From JBFXAN01 sp050184225 (GTDB taxonomy: Bacteria > Chloroflexota > Dehalococcoidia > CAUJGQ01): 64,000 bases of DNA. The notes under the pieces were generated by a model that saw nothing but the letters and a program-made list of their open reading frames with translations, was not told the origin of the DNA and made no database searches. Location of the stretch: positions 1 to 64,000 of the forward strand of contig JBFXAN010000013.1 in assembly GCA_050184225.1 (NCBI GenBank). Direction: 5' to 3'. The position numbers and the translations under genes are program-made. Positions 17,050 to 25,851 of this stretch are shown here, piece by piece (position 1 is the stretch's first letter; the number at the start of each line of letters is the position of its first letter).

Positions 17050-18012
17050 ATGACCGCGCCGGACGTGTTGGAAGCATTGGGCGTCGGCGCCCTCACCCTC
17101 GCCCGCGGCGACTGGCGGCTGCGCGACGACAGGCCCGCCGATGTCGTCGAGCGGGTGCAGCGCGGCCGGCCCTTTCGCGGCGGTCCCGCATGGCGGACGG
17201 TACGCACCCACGCCGACCGCGTCTGGCAGGCGGCGATCGAGGCGGGCCGGCCGATCTACGGCCGCCCGCCGGAACCGCCCGGCCTGCTCCGCCTCGTCGC
17301 TTGGCAACAGACCGGCCACCGCCTCGCCCTCCAGGTCCAGCCAACCTGGTTCTGGAGTCTCCTGGGGTCCAACGTCGCCATCGAGCGGGCCGGCGGGCCG
17401 GCAGCGACGTTGGCCGCACTGGAGCAGTCCGACCCCCGCGCGATCGCCGGCAGCCTGCTCTGCAACGCTCTTACTGTTAACCTCGCCGTTATCTTCACTG
17501 GCGATGATCCCCCGCTGCTGCTCATCCAGTTGCGGGGTGCCGTCGCCCGCCGCGGGGCAGAACGCTATCAGGTTTCCGCCGCCGGCTTCGTCGACCGCGC
17601 CGACCACCAGCGAGACGGCCGTCTGCCTTCACCGTGGCGGGCGGCCGTGCGGGAGGCACACGAGGAGACGGGCATCGAGGTCGAGGCCGCGCAGATCCGG
17701 TTCCTCAGCCTCTGCCGCAGCACTGGGACCTACCTCCCCGGTTTCTGTGGCCTGGTCGAGCTGCCGGAGGAAGCCGCCGGTCGCGCGTTTCACGCCGGTC
17801 ACGACGGCTTCGAGGTTGGTGGGTATGAGTTGTGGCCGTTCCAGCCGGAACCGATCTTCCGCCGCGTGATCGCCGAGGGCGGTTGGCAGTCATTCGTTCC
17901 CCTTGGCGGCGCCGCGGTCGTCGCCGCCCTCTGCGACCGATACGGCGATCAGGCGGTGCTTCGCGCGTGGAACGCGACAGCCCGGCCCTCTTCCATGCCG
18001 GTAGCGGAGTAA
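17050..18012 (+). CDS. Nudix-family hydrolase-like protein
   Basis: The protein has 320 residues. The Nudix signature half REAHEETGI is intact, preceded by PLLLIQLRG and YQVSAAGFVDRAD; the first glutamate of G-x5-E is not in register, so activity needs testing. Nudix enzymes cleave nucleoside diphosphates linked to another group. It is distantly paralogous to the gene just upstream. The start could be the ATG at 17050 or the GTG at 17005; neither has a strong ribosome site. The stop lies 4 bp before the next gene, so it forms an operon with the phosphatase. Confidence 0.7.
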   Translation: MTAPDVLEALGVGALTLARGDWRLRDDRPADVVERVQRGRPFRGGPAWRTVRTHADRVWQAAIEAGRPIYGRPPEPPGLLRLVAWQQTGHRLALQVQPTWFWSLLGSNVAIERAGGPAATLAALEQSDPRAIAGSLLCNALTVNLAVIFTGDDPPLLLIQLRGAVARRGAERYQVSAAGFVDRADHQRDGRLPSPWRAAVREAHEETGIEVEAAQIRFLSLCRSTGTYLPGFCGLVELPEEAAGRAFHAGHDGFEVGGYELWPFQPEPIFRRVIAEGGWQSFVPLGGAAVVAALCDRYGDQAVLRAWNATARPSSMPVAE

Positions 18013-18016
18013 GCTG

Positions 18017-19045
18017 GTGTCCGGACACCATCCCCGTTCTCGCGCCACTTCAGCCGCCGCCGATGTCGTCGCCCTGCTGCTCGATCTCCACCGAAACATC
18101 CGTCGGGAGGTGCGACGGATGCTCCGCAGTCACCCAACGACGGAACTCTCGCGCGCCGCCCACTATGGCGCCGGCGACCTCTCCTTCGCGATCGACCTGC
18201 CGGCGGAACAGCTGATCGCGGACACCTTCACCCGCGCCACCGCCCTCCACCCGATTGTGGTCGTCAGCGAGGGAATCGGCACGCGCGTCTTTCCCGAGTC
18301 CGCCCGCCCCGAGGACGCACGCTGGCGGATCATTATTGACCCATTGGACGGCACCCGCGAGCTGATGTACGACAAGCGCAGCGCCTGGATCCTCAGCGCC
18401 GTCGCCCCCAACCGTGGCGACGAAACGACTCTGGCCGATGTCGTCGTCGCCGTGCAGACGGAGGTGCCTCCCACCCGACAACAGATCGGCGTCGTGCTCC
18501 AAGCCGCCCGCGGGCGGGGCGCCCAGGCGCAGGACTGGGATCTCGCCGACGAAACGCCGGCCGGGCCAAAGCGGCGGCTTCGCAGCAGCGGGGCAGCCAC
18601 GATCGAGAACGGCTTTTGCTCCTTCGTGCACTACTTCCCCGGCACCCATGAAATCGTCGGCCGGATCGCGGATCGTGTGTACGCGCGGGTGCTCGGTCCC
18701 GTGCGCCCCGGCGACGCTCGCGTCTTCGACGATCAGTACCTCAGCTCCGGTGGGCTGCTGTACCTGCTGGCGGCCGGCAAACACCGGCTGGTCGTTGATA
18801 TCCGGCCACTGGTAGACCGCGAGCTGGCGCAAAGCGGCGGCCTCACGGCGCACCCGTACGATCTCTGCACCGCTTTGATCGCGGAGGAGGCCGGCGCCAT
18901 CGTCACCGATGCCGCCGGCCTCCCCCTGAGCTATCCGCTGGACACCGCGACCGGCTGCTCCTGGATCGGCTACGCCGGCACGGCTCTCCGCAACCAAGTG
19001 GAAGGCATTCTCCGGTCCGAGATCGAACGCCTGCGTATAGTCTGA
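18017..19045 (+). CDS. Inositol-monophosphatase-fold phosphatase
   Basis: The 342-residue protein has the family core IIDPLDGTRELMYD near residue 109 and, earlier, VVSEG, the positions that hold two or three Mg2+ in IMPase/FBPase/BPNase enzymes. The second signature region reads AHPYDLCTALIAEEAGAIVTD, where the canonical W-D-x-x-A is changed to Y-D-L-C-T-A. Substrates of this fold include inositol phosphates and 3'-phosphoadenosine 5'-phosphate. Next to two Nudix-like genes, a nucleotide substrate is plausible but unproven. The start is the GTG at 18017 with GGAG upstream. Confidence 0.75.
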   Translation: MSGHHPRSRATSAAADVVALLLDLHRNIRREVRRMLRSHPTTELSRAAHYGAGDLSFAIDLPAEQLIADTFTRATALHPIVVVSEGIGTRVFPESARPEDARWRIIIDPLDGTRELMYDKRSAWILSAVAPNRGDETTLADVVVAVQTEVPPTRQQIGVVLQAARGRGAQAQDWDLADETPAGPKRRLRSSGAATIENGFCSFVHYFPGTHEIVGRIADRVYARVLGPVRPGDARVFDDQYLSSGGLLYLLAAGKHRLVVDIRPLVDRELAQSGGLTAHPYDLCTALIAEEAGAIVTDAAGLPLSYPLDTATGCSWIGYAGTALRNQVEGILRSEIERLRIV

Positions 19046-19395
19046 GGACCTGCTCCGTTGCTTGCAGAGTGACGTCGCTCCGTTGACGGGCCGGAGGTTT
19101 CTTTCGTACGTTCGTCCTCACATCGCGCGGCGGTGGCAGCCATGCGCCTACCTTGTTCACATGCCTTCTTCCGAAGCCGCTCCGGTAGATCGCCCATTCC
19201 CACGCAAACAATCATGCGTTCAATCGATCAGACGCTCCAATCCGCGAACCTACAGCCGCGGAACAATCAACCGCTCCAGATTCACATACCGAGCCGATCG
19301 CGTATTCCCATCAATCAATCACCAGTCGGCGCAACTCCAAGCCCTGCTCCGGCTGGCCCGACGTTTGCCAGCCTCAGCGAAGGCGACATCGGCGG
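19046..19395. other. Intergenic stretch without a supported gene
   Basis: Both strands have only short frames here with no ribosome sites or recognisable protein sequence. The segment ends at the -10 box of the duplicated accDA start. Confidence 0.5.
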
Positions 19396-19485
19396 TATAA
19401 TCGTTCCATGAAGAATCTCGCCGAACTGATCCCCTCGCTGCGTATGCCGAAGCAAGATCCGGACGTGGACGATGGAGAAGCTTGA
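19396..19485 (+). pseudogene. Truncated copy of the accDA promoter and first codons
   Basis: TATAAT (19396-19401), 6 nt, then ATG at 19408 encodes MKNLAELIPSLRMPKQDP and stops at 19485. The real accDA start at 20307 encodes MKNLAELIASLREPHQDP with TATACT at the same distance. The DNA is identical over 24 bases from the ATG. The 25-codon frame ends 11 nt inside the antitoxin gene that starts at 19472, so its translation would deliver ribosomes to the antitoxin start, which has no good ribosome site of its own. Confidence 0.75.
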
Positions 19486-19735
19486 GATCACCGTCTCGGA
19501 TGAGCTGGCCGGTGAGTTGAAGGCGTATCAGGGCAGGATCCAAGATGTCCTCATCCTTGGACTTCGACAAGTGAAGATCGTTGAAGCCTTGGCCCTCTAC
19601 GACCGCGGCCTTATCTCGTTCGGTCGTGCCATCGAGCTGGCGGGTATCCAGCGGGAGGAACTGATCCGCGAGGCGCGCGCGGCGGACATCCGTCCGCGTT
19701 GGACCGAGGAAACGGTTCTGGAGGAGCTTGCGTGA
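19472..19735 (+). CDS. UPF0175-family antitoxin
   Basis: The 87 residues match the UPF0175 pattern: an N-terminal DNA-contacting part, then VKIVEALALYDRGLISFGRAIELAGI, the helical motif typical of these small proteins, and a C-terminal tail (RPRWTEETVLEELA) that would embrace the toxin. It overlaps the PIN toxin start (GTGA). It should neutralise the toxin and probably repress its own promoter, which here is the duplicated accDA -10 box. Confidence 0.8.
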   Translation: MEKLEITVSDELAGELKAYQGRIQDVLILGLRQVKIVEALALYDRGLISFGRAIELAGIQREELIREARAADIRPRWTEETVLEELA

Positions 19736-20247
19736 GTGTAGCGTCCGATGCCGGACCGCTGATCGCGCTCAGCAAACTGCAACATCTCCATCTCCTCCCC
19801 ACCCTTTACGAAGAAGTTCTCATTCCCTCGCCCGTTTACGATGAGGTCGTGACTCGGGGCGCGGCCGCCGGGCATGTCAATGTCTCCGCCGTTGAGCAGG
19901 CATTGGCGCGCGCTGAGATCACCGTTGTCGATACGCGCCGCGATGTCCTGTTGCCTGCCTTGGGCGCCCTTCCCCTCGGACAAGGAGAGTTGCACGCCAT
20001 TCACCTTGCATTGCAGCGTGGGAGCGATTGGGTTCTCATGGACGACGCTCAGGCACGTGAGGCAGCATCCACGTTTGGGCTACGCGTTAAGGGCACGCTT
20101 GGCATTCTCGTGCAGGCGTTCCGCGCCGGATTGCTTACCGCCGCGCAGCGGGATTCGCTGTTTCAGACGATCCTCGACCGTGACGATATCTGGCTCGACC
20201 ACGGACTTGTCCGACGGATATGGGCCGAACTCCGACATGGTGGTTGA
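19732..20247 (+). CDS. DUF3368 PIN-domain toxin
   Basis: The 171-residue PIN-fold protein has acidic residues of the nuclease site in SDAGPLIALSK, PVYDEVV, GQGELHAIHLA and LMDDAQAREAA. PIN toxins of this kind are expected to cleave RNA. The GTG start at 19732 lies inside the antitoxin's stop region, so the two are coupled. UPF0175 with DUF3368 is a recurrent TA pairing. Downstream, 59 bp later, the intact accDA begins. Confidence 0.8.
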   Translation: MSVASDAGPLIALSKLQHLHLLPTLYEEVLIPSPVYDEVVTRGAAAGHVNVSAVEQALARAEITVVDTRRDVLLPALGALPLGQGELHAIHLALQRGSDWVLMDDAQAREAASTFGLRVKGTLGILVQAFRAGLLTAAQRDSLFQTILDRDDIWLDHGLVRRIWAELRHGG

Positions 20248-20294
20248 AGGCGCGCTCACACACGGACCGGAAGGTCAGCAGCGACGCACACCGC

Positions 20295-20300
20295 TATACT
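20295..20300 (+). promoter_or_regulatory. -10 box (TATACT) of accDA, leaderless geometry
   Basis: TATACT is followed by GGAGCC and the ATG at 20307, a 6-nt gap. A transcript starting about 7 nt after the box would begin at the ATG. No -35 consensus is obvious. Confidence 0.5.
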
Positions 20301-20306
20301 GGAGCC

Positions 20307-22118
20307 ATGAAGAATCTCGCCGAACTGATCGCCTCGCTGCGTGAGCCGCACCAGGATCCGGAGAACGCCGCCGCCGAGCAGATGTCCTGCTTCTCCTGTG
20401 GCGCCGATCTGCAGGACTCGGAGGAGTATGCCGAGTTCCGCGTCTGCCCATCCTGTCGCTTCCACTACAACATCAGCGCCCGCCGCCGGATCGGCCTGCT
20501 CGCCGATCCCAAGACATTCCGTGAAACCAATCGGTCCTATATCGCGCTCGACCCGATCTCCTTCTCGAAGGACTACCGGCGCCGGGTGTTGGAGGAGCAA
20601 AAGCGCACCGGGCTGTCGGACGCGATCATCACCGGCACGGTGCGGATCGGCGGGCATCGCGCGGTGCTCGCCGTGATCGATTTCCGCTTCCTCGGCGGCA
20701 CGATCGGGTCGGTCGTCGGCGAGAAGTTGGCGCTCGCCTTCGAGCTGGCGGCGCGGCGGCGGCGGCCGATGGTGGTGGTCGTGGCCGGCGGTGTCGCCCG
20801 ATTGCAGGAAGGTCCGCTCGCGTTGGCGCAGATCGCCAAGATCGCGGCGGCGCAGCGGCGGCTGACGGCGGCGCGCGTGCCGCTGATCTGCCTGCTTGCC
20901 AGCCCGACCACCGGCGCGGCCTATGCCGGATTTGCCAGTCTGGCCGACTACATCGTCGCCGAGCCGGGCGCGCTCGTGGGCTATGCCTCGGCGCGGACGG
21001 CCGGCCGGGCGGCGATCGGGCGCGTGGCCGCCGATGCACACACCGCCGAGGGCCAACTGCACGGCGGCATGATCGATGCGGTGGTCGAGCGCGACCAGCA
21101 GCGCGAGTTGCTCTCGACGTTGATCGCCCTCCTCGCCAACCGCCGGCGGGTCAAGCCGGAGAAGGATGACGAGAAGGATGGCGCTGGTGACGAGGTGGAA
21201 GCGGGCGCATGGCATGAAGTGCAGATGTCGCGCCACGCCGAGCGGCCGACCGCACGAGACTACATCGGCTTGATCGCCAAGCGCTTCGTCGAGTTCCGTG
21301 GCGACCGTATCGCCAGTGACGATGCCACCGTGATCTGCGGCATCGGCGAGGTCGCCGGTGAGGCGGTGATCGTCGTCGGGCAGCAGGCAACGGACGGCCA
21401 GGGACCGTGGATCGGCGCCGCCGGATTTCGCAAGGCCCGGCGGGCGATGCAGTTCGCCGCCCGATTTGAGATGCCGCTGATCACGCTGATCGACACACCC
21501 GGCGCCTATGCCGGTATGGATGCCGAGGCGAGCGGGCTCGGTCACGCGATTGCGAGCTGCACCGCGACGATGACCGATCTGCCGACGCCCACCGTCGCCG
21601 CGATCATCGGCGAGGGCGGCGGCGAGGCCGCGCTCGCATTCGGCGTGGCCGACCGCGCACTGATGCTGGAGCACGCGACCTTCTCGGTGGTGACACCGGA
21701 ACGGGCGGCCGAGATGCTCTACCGCGACCGCGACAAGGCGGAAGAGGCGGCGGAAGCGCTGCGGATGACGGCGCGCGAGTGTCGGGCGCTGAAGGTCGTC
21801 GATGTGATCGTGAGCGAGCCGCCGGGCGGCGCCCACCTTGAACACGAGGCGGCGGCCCGCCGGCTGGGGGGAGCGATCGCCCGCGCCCTGGGCGAATTGC
21901 AATCCGTCCCCACGAAGCGGCTGCTCGAACAACGCTACCGCAAGTACCGCGCCCTCGGCGGCCAGTCCGGCTACATCACGACAGCGGTCGCCCAGGAACT
22001 GAGCGAGCTCCGCAACCGCATCGGCCGGCGCGCCGGCTCCGCCGTCGCCCGCATCCGCCGGCGTCCGCAGGACGAACAGGCGGACAGCGAGGACGCCGAG
22101 GCGGTGCTGATTCCGTGA
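20307..22118 (+). CDS. accDA: Acetyl-CoA carboxylase carboxyltransferase, fused beta and alpha subunits
   Basis: The 603-residue protein joins AccD and AccA. The AccD half begins with a four-cysteine zinc ribbon (CFSC about residue 28, CPSC about residue 47), followed by DPISFSKDYRR, GTIGSVVGEKL and SPTTGAAYAGFA. From about residue 305 the AccA half follows (RPTARDYIGLIAKRF, LITLIDTPGAYAGMDAEASG, IIGEGGGEAALAFG). It transfers carboxyl from carboxybiotin on AccB to acetyl-CoA, the committed step of fatty-acid synthesis. The usual genes are separate, so the fusion fixes a 1:1 ratio. The frame upstream of 20307 is open but non-coding. Confidence 0.9.
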   Translation: MKNLAELIASLREPHQDPENAAAEQMSCFSCGADLQDSEEYAEFRVCPSCRFHYNISARRRIGLLADPKTFRETNRSYIALDPISFSKDYRRRVLEEQKRTGLSDAIITGTVRIGGHRAVLAVIDFRFLGGTIGSVVGEKLALAFELAARRRRPMVVVVAGGVARLQEGPLALAQIAKIAAAQRRLTAARVPLICLLASPTTGAAYAGFASLADYIVAEPGALVGYASARTAGRAAIGRVAADAHTAEGQLHGGMIDAVVERDQQRELLSTLIALLANRRRVKPEKDDEKDGAGDEVEAGAWHEVQMSRHAERPTARDYIGLIAKRFVEFRGDRIASDDATVICGIGEVAGEAVIVVGQQATDGQGPWIGAAGFRKARRAMQFAARFEMPLITLIDTPGAYAGMDAEASGLGHAIASCTATMTDLPTPTVAAIIGEGGGEAALAFGVADRALMLEHATFSVVTPERAAEMLYRDRDKAEEAAEALRMTARECRALKVVDVIVSEPPGGAHLEHEAAARRLGGAIARALGELQSVPTKRLLEQRYRKYRALGGQSGYITTAVAQELSELRNRIGRRAGSAVARIRRRPQDEQADSEDAEAVLIP

Positions 22119-22156
22119 GGACCCCTCCCCCAGCCCCTCCCCCAGCCCCTCCCCCC
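22119..22156. repeat. Short tandem repeat of CCCCTCCCCCAG
   Basis: Three consecutive units of about 12 bp fill the gap between the convergent accDA and folE genes. It is similar in composition to the arms of the C-rich inverted-repeat family and may be a decayed relative. Confidence 0.55.
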
Positions 22157-22157
22157 G

Positions 22158-22835
22158 CTACCGCCCTTGCACCAGTGAGAGGAACTCCGCCCGCGTCACC
22201 GCCGACCGCTTGAAGGAACCACGTACGGCGGATGTGACCATACGCGCGCCGGGCTTCTTCACCCCACGCATCGTCATGCAGAGATGTTCGGCTTCGACGA
22301 CGACGGCGACGCCATCCGGCTCGAGCGTGTTCATCATCACATCAGCGACCTGAGAGGTCAGACGTTCCTGCAGCTGGGGGCGCTTGGCCAGCGTCTCGAC
22401 GACCCGCGCCAGCTTGGAGATGCCCGCCACACGGCCGTTGGGAACATAGCCGACGTGGGCGACCCCATGGAACGGCACGAGATGATGCTCGCAGGTTGAG
22501 TAGAAGGGAATCTCGCGGAGGATCACCATCTCATCGTGCCGCTCGGAGAATGTGACCGCGAGGTGCGCGCCGGGGTCGTCCAGAATACCGGCGAAGATCT
22601 CGGCGTACATCCGCGCGATCCGCGACGGCGTATCGACCAACCCTTCACGATCCGGATCCTCGCCGACAGCCTCCAGGATCTCTCGTACGGCCCGCTCGAT
22701 GCGATCACTGTCGATCGGACCGTGATGGCCATTTTCACCCACCGACGGCTGTGCCGCACGATCGTTTTGCAACTGAGCCAACAGAGCGCCTTTCCGGAAC
22801 CTTCGGTACCCTGGGAGATGGTTCAAGGCTAGCAT
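22158..22835 (-). CDS. folE: GTP cyclohydrolase I
   Basis: The enzyme converts GTP to dihydroneopterin triphosphate, the first step toward folate. Zinc ligands are visible in FYSTCEHHLVPFHG and EHLCMTMRG, and the substrate-binding segments GRVAGISKLARVVE and QERLT are intact. The core begins ERAVREILEAVGED. The start is uncertain: the ATG at 22835 gives 225 residues with a variable N-terminal tail, the GTG at 22742 would give 194. Neither has a clear ribosome site. It is divergent from the S41-like gene at 22909, with 73 bp between for both promoters. Confidence 0.9.
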   Translation of the reverse strand: MLALNHLPGYRRFRKGALLAQLQNDRAAQPSVGENGHHGPIDSDRIERAVREILEAVGEDPDREGLVDTPSRIARMYAEIFAGILDDPGAHLAVTFSERHDEMVILREIPFYSTCEHHLVPFHGVAHVGYVPNGRVAGISKLARVVETLAKRPQLQERLTSQVADVMMNTLEPDGVAVVVEAEHLCMTMRGVKKPGARMVTSAVRGSFKRSAVTRAEFLSLVQGR

Positions 22836-22908
22836 ACGTATCAGGTGACGGGTTGGCGCCGCCGGCAACCGGCGCCCGATCCCGCACGCGTGAGATACCG
22901 GACTCCCC

Positions 22909-24843
22909 ATGCACCGACGTGCCATCCCGATCGTTACCCTGCTCGTGTTCCTCACCGCTGCTCTCCCGGCGGCCGGTCAAGAACGCCCCGATCTGAGCGC
23001 GGCCGCCCAGAGCCTCGTCGGTTATGCGCTCGTTCCATCGGATCTGCCCGCAGGTGTGCGGCTGACATCCGCAATCGTCGAGGTGAGCAACGAGGCGGTA
23101 GCGGCATCCGATCCGAACGACGCGGATCAGGTCTACCAGTTCGGCCGGTTCACCGAGATCGCGCAGCGGATGACCCGTGCCGGAGGGTCGGGGAACATCG
23201 CCGCCGGTCTCGCGCTCTTCCGCGATGGCGACGGCGCGTGGAGCAGCGCGCTCGCCATGGATTTCGGAAGCTTCGCCGAGGTGGACCAAACACAGCTCGG
23301 CTCCACGATCGGCGAGCGCAGCATCCTCTATCACTTCGTTCGCGGAATCGCGCCGAACCGCGTCGAAGGCTACATGCTCGTGGCCCAGCGGGACCGCGTG
23401 CAGATCGCCGTGTCGGTGGTCGCTCCACTCGGCGCGGCATCCGTCGACGAGATCCTTCCCATCGCCCAGGCGCTCGACGCAAAAGTAACAGCAGCGCCGC
23501 CCGGCCCCATCACCGACGACCAGCGGGCGGCGCTGGAGGAACCGACGCCGGCGGTGCTGGTGCGTGGCGCCGTGCGGCTGCTGGGCGAGGAGTTTTATCA
23601 GCCGCTCGAAACCGATCAACTCCTCGCCGAGGCGTGGGAGGGGGCGGCCCGCGCGTTGGCGCGATCCGGCGTCGCCGAGATTCCGGCAGCGCCCGCCTAT
23701 CCCGCCGATGACGAAGCGGCGATCGCACTGCACATGCGGTCGTTTCCCGAGTTGGAGCGGCTGGCGGAGGGGCGCCTGAGCCAGCAAGAGCTCGCCTACG
23801 CGGCCCTTGCGGAACTGGTGGACCGCCGCAACGACTGTCACACATCTCACCTGACCCGAGGCCGCTGGCAGATCTTCCAAGCACGAGAGCGCGGCGCGCC
23901 CGCGGTGCAGATCGGGGTCAGCTTCTCGCTTGAGAAGCCGATGATGGTGGTCAGCGTGCTGCCGAATAGCCCGGCCGAGCGCAGCGGACTCCGGAGCGGA
24001 CAAGAAGTGACGGCGATCAACGGCGCCGCGGTCGATCAGTTCAGCATCACCGAGGCGCGGGCGCTGATCGACCCCCGCGAGGGCGTGCCGACGACGTTCA
24101 CGGTCCGCAACCCGGACGGCAGCGTGCGGGACATCGCCGTGGCGCCGGAGTCCTTTGCGCTGCCGGCGATCGAGTCGCAGATCCTCCCCGGCAACATCGG
24201 ACTGATGACGTTCTACACCTTTCAGACGAACGACGAACAACTGAAGCGGATGCGCGAGATCCTCACCGGATGGGAGGCGCGCGGCGTAACCGGCTGGATC
24301 ATCGATCTGCGCCGCAACAGCGGCGGTTCGCTGGCACTGATGACGTCGATGGCCAGTCTCTTCGTCGACGGCGGACGCCTCTATGCCAACGTCAGCCGCG
24401 ACAGCGAACCGCGGTATGTCAGGGGCACCAGCGGGTTGACGCTGCCGTTTCAGCGGCCCCTTGTCTTTCTGGTGGGGCCAGGCAGCGCCTCGGCGTCGGA
24501 GATCCTCTCCGGCAGCCTGCAGGCGCGCGGGCGCGCGGTCCTCGTCGGCGATGTCACCGCCGGGTGCATCGGCAGTTTTATTCCTCGTGGTCTGCTCGAC
24601 GGTTCCGCGTTCAATCCGACGGTCAGCGAAATCCTGATCGGGCCGGACGGGCTTCAGCTCCACCGTATCGGTGTCACACCAAACGTGTTCGCGCCCGTGA
24701 CCGCCGAGGATGCCGCCGCCGGCCACGATCCGGGGATCCCCGTCGCCGTGAAGGTGATCCACGAGATCACCGGCGAGCCGCTGCCGGTCGCCGACGTACC
24801 AGCGCAATCGACCAAACAGCGTGCGATCGTCGTGGAGTTCTAG
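22909..24843 (+). CDS. Secreted S41 (tail-specific protease)-like protein with PDZ domain, catalytic lysine not visible
   Basis: The 644-residue protein has a signal peptide (ITLLVFLTAALPAAGQ would be typical; the text here is IVTLLVFLTAALPAAG), an unassigned domain to about residue 200, a linker, DCHTSHLTRGR, a PDZ domain (NSPAERSGLRSGQEVTAING, about residue 350) and an S41 core with the nucleophile Ser in GSASASEIL (about residue 528). In CtpA-type enzymes a Lys follows in G-x-x-T-x-GKG; here the segment is GDVTAGCIGSF, with Cys-Ile in place of the Lys. The protein may use another mechanism or bind without cutting. It acts outside the cytoplasm. Confidence 0.75.
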   Translation: MHRRAIPIVTLLVFLTAALPAAGQERPDLSAAAQSLVGYALVPSDLPAGVRLTSAIVEVSNEAVAASDPNDADQVYQFGRFTEIAQRMTRAGGSGNIAAGLALFRDGDGAWSSALAMDFGSFAEVDQTQLGSTIGERSILYHFVRGIAPNRVEGYMLVAQRDRVQIAVSVVAPLGAASVDEILPIAQALDAKVTAAPPGPITDDQRAALEEPTPAVLVRGAVRLLGEEFYQPLETDQLLAEAWEGAARALARSGVAEIPAAPAYPADDEAAIALHMRSFPELERLAEGRLSQQELAYAALAELVDRRNDCHTSHLTRGRWQIFQARERGAPAVQIGVSFSLEKPMMVVSVLPNSPAERSGLRSGQEVTAINGAAVDQFSITEARALIDPREGVPTTFTVRNPDGSVRDIAVAPESFALPAIESQILPGNIGLMTFYTFQTNDEQLKRMREILTGWEARGVTGWIIDLRRNSGGSLALMTSMASLFVDGGRLYANVSRDSEPRYVRGTSGLTLPFQRPLVFLVGPGSASASEILSGSLQARGRAVLVGDVTAGCIGSFIPRGLLDGSAFNPTVSEILIGPDGLQLHRIGVTPNVFAPVTAEDAAAGHDPGIPVAVKVIHEITGEPLPVADVPAQSTKQRAIVVEF

Positions 24844-25029
24844 GCTCCGCGCTGTCAGTCAATCGTCAGGCGGCGCGCATCGCACCGCCGCTTGCGGTCT
24901 GCTACCGTGGTAGTACGGTCGGCTCCAGATGCAGAGGATGGCTCGTGCGGTGTCGATCGTCCGGATTTCAGAAAATGTTAGCACACTTCGTCCGTTGGAC
25001 AGATACGATGAATGCCATCGGAGGACGGC

Positions 25030-25818
25030 ATGACCCGTCGTCTCGCTGAACAATTTCGCTATCCTGTCCTGTTACTCCTCGGCGCCCTGGTTGGGGCGGC
25101 GATTGTGATTTTCTACCTCGAGATGAACCCCCCCGCCGGGACGATCGACCAGCGCCGGATCGAGCAGATCGCCCAGGAACAGATCGCCTCCGCGACGCCG
25201 ACACCGCCGATCCCACCCCAGATCTACGCCGCCGTGCGGCCGGCAGTGGTGTCGATCACCGTGGACGGCGTTGCCGCGAACAACAATTCCTTTCAGGGAC
25301 GCGGCACCGGCGTGATCGTCGACGAGAACGGCCGCATCCTCACCAGCCTGCATGTGATCCAGGGAGCGCAGCAGGTCAAGGTGCGATTCTTCGACGGCAC
25401 GGAAGAGTCAGCCCGTGTGGCGGGAACACAGCCGGAGCGGGATCTCGCCATCATCGAGGTCAACCGGATTCCGGACGGCGTGCAACCGGCGATTCTCAGC
25501 GGTGGTGTCAACGTCGGCGATGAAGTCGTGGCGATCGGCAATCCCTTCGGCCTCGACGGATCGATGTCGATGGGTGTGGTCAGCGGCCTGGGCCGGCGGT
25601 TCGTCGTGCAGTCAACCGGGCAGGCTCTGGAGAACATGATCCAGTTCGATGCCGCGGTCAACCCCGGGAACTCCGGCGGACCGCTCGTCGATATGGCCGG
25701 CCGGGTCGTGGGGATCGTCACCGGCATCGCCAACCCCTTCGGCCAGAGCGCCTTCATCGGCCTCGGGTTTGCCGTTCCGATCGAGGCGGCGGCCGGACTA
25801 GTGGCGCCGGTGCAGTAG
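25030..25818 (+). CDS. Membrane-anchored HtrA-like trypsin-family protease without PDZ domain
   Basis: The 262-residue protein has one N-terminal transmembrane anchor (VLLLLGALVGAAIVIFYL) and a trypsin-fold protease. The catalytic triad is visible: His in TSLHVIQG (about 107), Asp in RDLAIIE (about 137), Ser in NPGNSGGPL (about 215). DegP-type proteins normally continue with one or two PDZ domains, but this one ends shortly after VPIEAAAG. The start at 25030 follows GGAGGACGGC; a frame start at 25012 lacks that. The gap 24844-25029 shows no clear promoter. Confidence 0.85.
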   Translation: MTRRLAEQFRYPVLLLLGALVGAAIVIFYLEMNPPAGTIDQRRIEQIAQEQIASATPTPPIPPQIYAAVRPAVVSITVDGVAANNNSFQGRGTGVIVDENGRILTSLHVIQGAQQVKVRFFDGTEESARVAGTQPERDLAIIEVNRIPDGVQPAILSGGVNVGDEVVAIGNPFGLDGSMSMGVVSGLGRRFVVQSTGQALENMIQFDAAVNPGNSGGPLVDMAGRVVGIVTGIANPFGQSAFIGLGFAVPIEAAAGLVAPVQ

Positions 25819-25851
25819 TGAGTTTCAGGAAGCTGAAACTGGGAGCAGAGC

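Noticed and set aside
20256..21932. Long open frame antisense to accDA
   Set aside because: It is a high-GC shadow of accDA without motifs or a ribosome site.
22119..22156. CRISPR-like array
   Set aside because: Units are 12 bp, contiguous and without spacers; no cas genes are present anywhere in the window.
22735..24807. Long open frame antisense to the S41-like gene
   Set aside because: Low-complexity, Arg/His-rich translation; the sense gene is clearly the real one.
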